Origin: Membranipora membranacea
Lineage: Eukaryota > Bryozoa > Gymnolaemata > Cheilostomatida > Membraniporidae
Length of the DNA: 64,000 bases
Assembly (NCBI GenBank): GCA_914767715.1
Contig: OU612068.1
Location: 30,630,001 to 30,694,000 of the forward strand
Direction of reading: 5' to 3'
Shown: positions 61,101 to 64,000 of the stretch, in pieces
How positions within the stretch are numbered: the first letter of the stretch is position 1
Layout: every line of letters starts with the position of its first letter
Translations under genes and position numbers: made by a program
Notes under the pieces: model-generated
The model's database searches: none
What the model was told of the DNA's origin: nothing
Seen by the model: only the letters and a program-made list of their open reading frames with translations

Positions 61101-63638
61101 ATATATATAGTAATGAAGTAATAATAATGGTTATATATACGTGAAATACTCCCAGCACCATCACAAACTAATAGATTTACTATAGCATAATCATACAGGA
61201 GGGCAAAAAGTAGTCCAAAACATTTCATCTGTTCTTGAGGCGGTATAATTTCAAAAGCAGCAGTGTTTGAGCATGCCTTCAGCAACACAACATTACGCAG
61301 TCTATTTGGGAAGCAGCGCAAAAAGGCCTCAGCCAAGTGGCACGTTATATGCAGAACATACAATATCTATCAGTCTCATTCTGAATCTTATGGGTTAAGC
61401 GCTAAATCAACTTTGGTGGTGATACATTTACTACAAGGTTAGCGTAAGGTGAGGGGTTACCTTCAGGCGAGCTTTCAGATTCAACTAAAAGGTTATTATA
61501 AATATAGCATCAAATAGCAACTGACACCATCATGCATATTGGTGAGGAGCTCAAGCAATTTACTTTTGTTATTTAGTTCCGTACACACACAAAAAAGCAA
61601 GTGAGTTTGGTTGGATGAGACAAAACTGATTGTGAATACACCACATCCACACAGGGTCATGTGAAATCACCAACATGCAACAGAGGAAGGATGATCGGTA
61701 TTCAGATAAATCCTAAAATGAGCGTAAAAACCTCTTACAACTTCTCAGCCCTCGCCCTGATTGTTAATACTAAGTGACCCTATGCTGAGTTATCTTACGT
61801 TGACTGGAAGGGTTGCGGGTCGTTCCGACAGACTGCCCGTTCAGATATACATGCAGTCCCTCAGTCCTGGACCAACTGGCTGCGTAGTGATACCAATAAT
61901 CAACAAACTGACCACTTCCTTCATTGTATATCTTAGCTGGAAAAAAATCTGTCGCCTCATTCTACAACAGAAATGATTTAGTTAATCTTTAACATCATAT
62001 GTCATATGTACATGTGTACATGTGTACATGTGTACATGTGTACACATGTACATGTGTACATGTGTACGTGTGTACATGTGTACATGTGTACATGTGTACA
62101 TGTGTACATGTGTACGTGTGTATGTGTGTACGTTTGTACATGTGTATGTGTGTACATTTGTACATGTGTACATGTGTACATGTGTACATGTGTACATGTG
62201 TACATGTGTACATGTGTACATGTGTACATGTGTACATCTGTACATGTGTACATGTGTACATGTGTACATGTGTACATGTGTACATGTGTACACGTGTACA
62301 CGTGTACACGTGTACATGTGTACATGTGTACATGTGTACATGTGTACATGTGTACATGTGTACATGTGTATGTAGGATAGATAGACAAAGGAGGTAATAG
62401 GAGAATATAAAAAACTGACCTTAGTAAAATAATGTGACAATTATGTAACTCTGATGTTTACCTGATAAACATGAATAGGTGCAAATTTTGTCAAATGAAT
62501 AGGAAGCCTCATATTTCGTTAGGCCATTTTTGAATCAGCTTTTTGAAAAGCCAGTGACAATTCACAAGTCAATAGTTCTTATAATCCAGCTCAAACTGTC
62601 ACTTCACTCATTGTTCTCTAGGAAAATTTTGTAGATTTACTTGGCTGTTTCCAATGCTATATAATTCCTTATTTAGAGAACGGTATGACAAATTTCTGGG
62701 TCAGTTCAAATATACAGTTATGGATAGAGCAATGAATCCGGATTTTATATTAGCCACACATTCTTGTCTAGCCTATCCAGTCGGTACTGAAGGATGTTGT
62801 CACTCACAATCCAGGTGAAGCCATTAGGACGGACGAATTTGGTGATCAGTTTGCCGTTCTGCCAGTAGACAGCTACTCCATGAGAATTATAGCCTCCGTT
62901 ATCTATAAGTGTGCCATCATTAACCATGAGATCACTGTTGTCTATCATCATCCAAAACGACAAGGTGTAACCTGCAGAATGAAAAAAAGTAGTGAAGCCT
63001 GGAGAAGCAATCAACCTTGGCATATAGGAATTATGTGATCAAAAAACAACTAAGAGGATCGTAGAATAATTTCAGAGAGTAATCATTCTTCTCTGCTAAA
63101 AAAGTTATTGTACTAATGAAAGGCTCTTAGAGAGATCAGTAACCTCATAAAAAGTAGACCCTTTTATTATCTCTAATAATCATAAGGTAGTTCTTATCGA
63201 AAATAAATCATACGGCTGTATCTAGTAAATATTATAGAGAATACGGCCAAGGTAGTTCTGTATTCAAACAAATTTGGCTTTTAACTTGTTGAAAAGTTGC
63301 AACTTCCCTCCTCCTCCTTCAATAACCACTGGGTCCAATCATTATACGAAAATGACACCATAACCTGGAGACATCATTTAAGACCATAATTACATATACA
63401 ATGAAGCCTAAGATCATACCATCATTGCAGAGGTCAAGGTTTCCGAGGCATTCATCTCTCTGACTCTCGCCGGCCATCTGTGCATGAGTATCACCATCCA
63501 TATACAGATACTTCATCTGATCCTGGCCTACCGACTTCAATCTCGGTGTACCAAATATCTTAGCATCCAGACCAACGTCATTGACAATCATGTCTCCGGC
63601 TTGGTGGTCAAATCCAAGGTTATATCGGATCAAACGTT
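34179..63638 (-). CDS. Giant LamG/EGF transmembrane receptor with cytoplasmic WD40 propeller
   Basis: Forty-two minus-strand exons with GT-AG borders and matching phases give 3,422 residues ending in TAG at 34179-34181. The first seen exon starts in mid-codon, so the N-terminus is off-window. Domains: six concanavalin/LamG-like units (residues 1 to about 1304), neurexin-like LamG units with an EGF-like module (about 1305-2100), then LamG-EGF repeats in one 3.1-kb exon (residues 2034-3073). One membrane helix follows near 2836-2862 (VYAIIGAVMGGLLFSSAIAF), then a Gly/Tyr/Met-rich linker to about 3030, then WD40-type repeats to the end. The ectodomain suggests adhesion or ligand binding as in neurexins, and the propeller a cytoplasmic scaffold; both are inference. 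I know no named family with this layout. The LamG count (12-13) is approximate. Exon coordinates are in the four part entries. Confidence 0.88.
35134..37362 (-). mobile_element. DUF7869-type DNA transposon remnant in intron of LamG-WD40 gene
   Basis: TIRs of about 30 bp (TGGCATGCTCTGTCTAATT then C/T-GTCAATAA) at both ends, flanked by the 6-bp direct repeat CAAATG (35128-35133, 37363-37368). Total 2,229 bp. The interior carries fragments of one minus-strand gene, described separately. Its insertion enlarged the intron between WD40 exons 37563 and 35079 without disturbing either splice site. Confidence 0.75.
35630..37170 (-). pseudogene. DUF7869-like transposon protein, internally deleted
   Basis: N-terminal part (37170 to 36526, start at 37170 or 37128): acidic/Ser-rich segment, then a Cys motif (RCKCATNCLTNFDISSLLDQM) and KRTRCDYAHEG. 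C-terminal part (about 36440 to 35630): ELNFLIAGHTKFMCDQMFGI, FKKKFRQTMVSCLDDIAK, NKAQLVGDQDGKVIVTQYDW, FCKEKTGRTD and EIREFC. The block order matches the DUF7869 proteins common in cnidarian and sponge genomes as I remember them. The catalytic-like middle, several hundred residues in relatives, is missing, so the copy is dead. Family name from memory. Confidence 0.6.
39164..43150 (-). other. LamG-WD40 gene, exons 34-36 including 3.1-kb transmembrane exon
   Basis: Exons 42889-43150, 42514-42672 and 39164-42282. The last is unusually long (3,119 bp). In order it encodes the end of a LamG unit and three further LamG units, with EGF-like cysteine clusters between them (VCVESQCLNGCRC, CKNYGVCMNNQCNC, CQVCHNGGLKLEDGTCDC). 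A Pro/Gly stalk, the membrane helix (about 39797-39875), the Gly-rich cytoplasmic linker (about 39300-39760) and the first WD40 strands (VVLTADGRYVVTGS, PPQVWNTN) follow. Receptor and propeller are thus joined in a single exon. Confidence 0.92.
45212..45286. repeat. Hairpin repeat in intron of LamG-WD40 gene
   Basis: ATAATGTGTAATATAGTACC and the inverse arm ending ACACATTAT form a diverged stem of about 28 bp with a small loop. Just outside the exon ending at 45307. Confidence 0.65.
48024..48071. repeat. Palindrome AGCCTTGTCACGCGGCCA family
   Basis: Two arms of 18 bp (AGCCTCGTCACGCGACCA and the inverse of AGCCTTGTCACGCGGCCA, two mismatches) around a 12-nt loop. A fragment of the same arm lies at 27143. 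Confidence 0.75.
51554..51571. repeat. Poly(G) tract
   Basis: A run of about 18 G in an intron of the LamG-WD40 gene, followed by a purine-rich stretch. Likely length-variable. Confidence 0.8.
52459..52845. mobile_element. hAT-family MITE (387 bp)
   Basis: Termini CAGGGGTGCTCAAAC and, inverted, GTTTGAGGACCCCTG, flanked by exact 8-bp duplications AAGTAGAC (52451-52458, 52846-52853). The arms also share the GGCCCAC stretch. The ends match the hAT (Charlie/Ac-like) consensus. No transposase. Sits in the intron between exons 53293-53470 and 52154-52328. Confidence 0.92.
55189..55234. repeat. CCTGTCTTGACAAGC-family copy with G expansion
   Basis: AGCCTGTCTTGACAAGC-TTTGTTCGGT is followed by about 16 G where the fullest copy has its second arm. 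Arm lost or replaced by a homopolymer. Confidence 0.6.
56141..56398 (+). repeat. tRNA-derived SINE next to a splice donor
   Basis: Head with A-box TAGCTCAGTTGG (56146-56157) and B-box GGTTCGAATCC (56200-56210). Between them is a 10-bp hairpin (CCTTCAGCAT / ATGCTGAAGG) that no tRNA anticodon arm allows. A non-tRNA body follows to an AATCAACCTTTTAATCAAA end. The 3' end falls about 14 bp from the minus-strand exon that ends at 56413. Confidence 0.8.
62006..62372. repeat. TGTACATG octamer microsatellite, ~366 bp
   Basis: About 45 head-to-tail copies of TGTACATG with a few substitutions (TGTACGTG, TGTATGTG, TGTACACG), in the intron between exons 62808-62971 and 61799-61961. It yields meaningless ORFs in several frames on both strands. 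Confidence 0.95.
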
Positions 63639-64000
63639 CTGTAAAAGAGAAGACAATTGCTTTGAAACAGCGAATAAGTGGTCCAACCATCCTACAGCAG
63701 GGAGGGTGGGACACCATCTCTACCTAAAGCTCTTCATACTAATGCAAGCAGCTAAGAAATGGGGACAGGACGCAATACAGTATGAAATATAAGGTGTTCT
63801 GTCATCGCCTAGTTTGATGGTCAATGTTGAGAGAGGAGACACTATTTGAACATGATAATAAGCATTGGTGGATACACACATTTCTGTGCAGTTGATACAC
63901 AAGAATCCCTGAGGTATTTTATATGGCAGACATAGTTCTGATTTGTGACAGCATAACCCTGGTGAACTACAAGAAAATGCTATTCGAGTTAGAAGCTTTC
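63639..64000. other. Window edge upstream of first seen LamG exon
   Basis: Intron plus possibly another exon. A TTCTTGTAG acceptor near 63962 on the minus strand precedes a Cys-containing frame, but no donor gives the required phase 1, so none is called. Confidence 0.35.

Larger units (their letters stand above)
49447..63638 (-). other. LamG-WD40 gene, exons 1-24: six LamG/ConA-like units
   Basis: Exons: 63420-63638, 62808-62971, 61799-61961, 60708-60830, 60340-60446, 59944-60045, 59644-59793, 59080-59219, 58118-58287, 57169-57396, 56772-57019, 56413-56620, 55840-56022, 55405-55509, 54874-55097, 53985-54120, 53681-53821, 53293-53470, 52154-52328, 50999-51143, 50663-50755, 50241-50420, 49826-49983, 49447-49621. 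Each unit spreads over three to five exons with a repeating pattern: a Cys-containing lead (NLDLCNDG, NTCFGN, QECYNNIG, ITKLCFG, NLEKCDSG, RPSACANG), a strand such as YTLSFWMMI or LTMSFSV, then W-Y/F-V-LxW strands and a Y-V-NG hairpin (GLHVYLNG, GLKLYVDG). That pattern is of the LamG_3 type. The phases of all joins agree. Confidence 0.82.

Noticed and set aside
62006-62372. CRISPR-like repeat array
   Set aside because: Direct octamers without spacers in an animal intron; a microsatellite.
61982-62440. Overlapping ORFs of 117-152 residues on both strands
   Set aside because: All are translations of the TGTACATG microsatellite (MYTCTHVH-type repeats), not genes.
63720-63962. Candidate upstream exon of the LamG gene
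   Set aside because: It has an acceptor-like TTCTTGTAG, but no donor supplies the phase needed by the exon starting at 63638.

Overview
The window is metazoan nuclear DNA: spliced genes with introns of roughly 100-2,300 bp, AT-rich non-coding DNA, LINE, BEL/Pao and DNA-transposon remains, and tRNA-derived SINEs. The tandem short-chain collagen C4-type domains point to an early-branching invertebrate, most plausibly a sponge. That is inference; other marine invertebrates carry the domain too.

Layout. (1) 1-5.1 kb: two tandem + strand genes with C4-type cysteine-rich domains (the second a complete 343-residue type II membrane protein without Gly-X-Y repeats), interleaved with six minus-strand exons of the NELF-B transcription-pausing factor. 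(2) 5.1-26 kb: no host gene recognised. Most of it (7467-22416) is bounded by ~1.65 kb inverted repeats and a 9-bp direct repeat, so it reads as one large terminal-inverted-repeat element that collected nested insertions: a ~860-bp foldback, a PHD-endonuclease LINE fragment, a 5'-truncated BEL/Pao pol and an 891-bp element with 8-bp target duplications. Small MITEs lie to its left and a decayed LINE (23193-25896) to its right. (3) 26.5-32.4 kb: a complete seven-exon TRIM-type gene (RING, two B-boxes, coiled coil, propeller-like C-terminus; 616 residues). (4) 34.2-63.6 kb: one giant minus-strand gene. I followed 42 exons through phase-compatible splice junctions to an open frame of 3,422 residues, still open at its N-terminus. 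It encodes about a dozen LamG/concanavalin-like domains with EGF-like modules, one transmembrane helix, a Gly/Tyr-rich cytoplasmic linker and a cytoplasmic WD40 propeller. Its introns hold a DUF7869-type transposon remnant with TIRs and TSD, a hAT MITE, a SINE, palindromic repeats and an 8-bp microsatellite.

The genes do not form an operon-like unit. The TRIM and LamG-WD40 genes converge on 32.4-34.2 kb, and the C4-type genes lie antisense within or over the NELF-B locus. The most unusual object is the LamG-EGF-TM-WD40 protein: a neurexin-like adhesive ectodomain joined, within one exon, to an intracellular WD40 scaffold.
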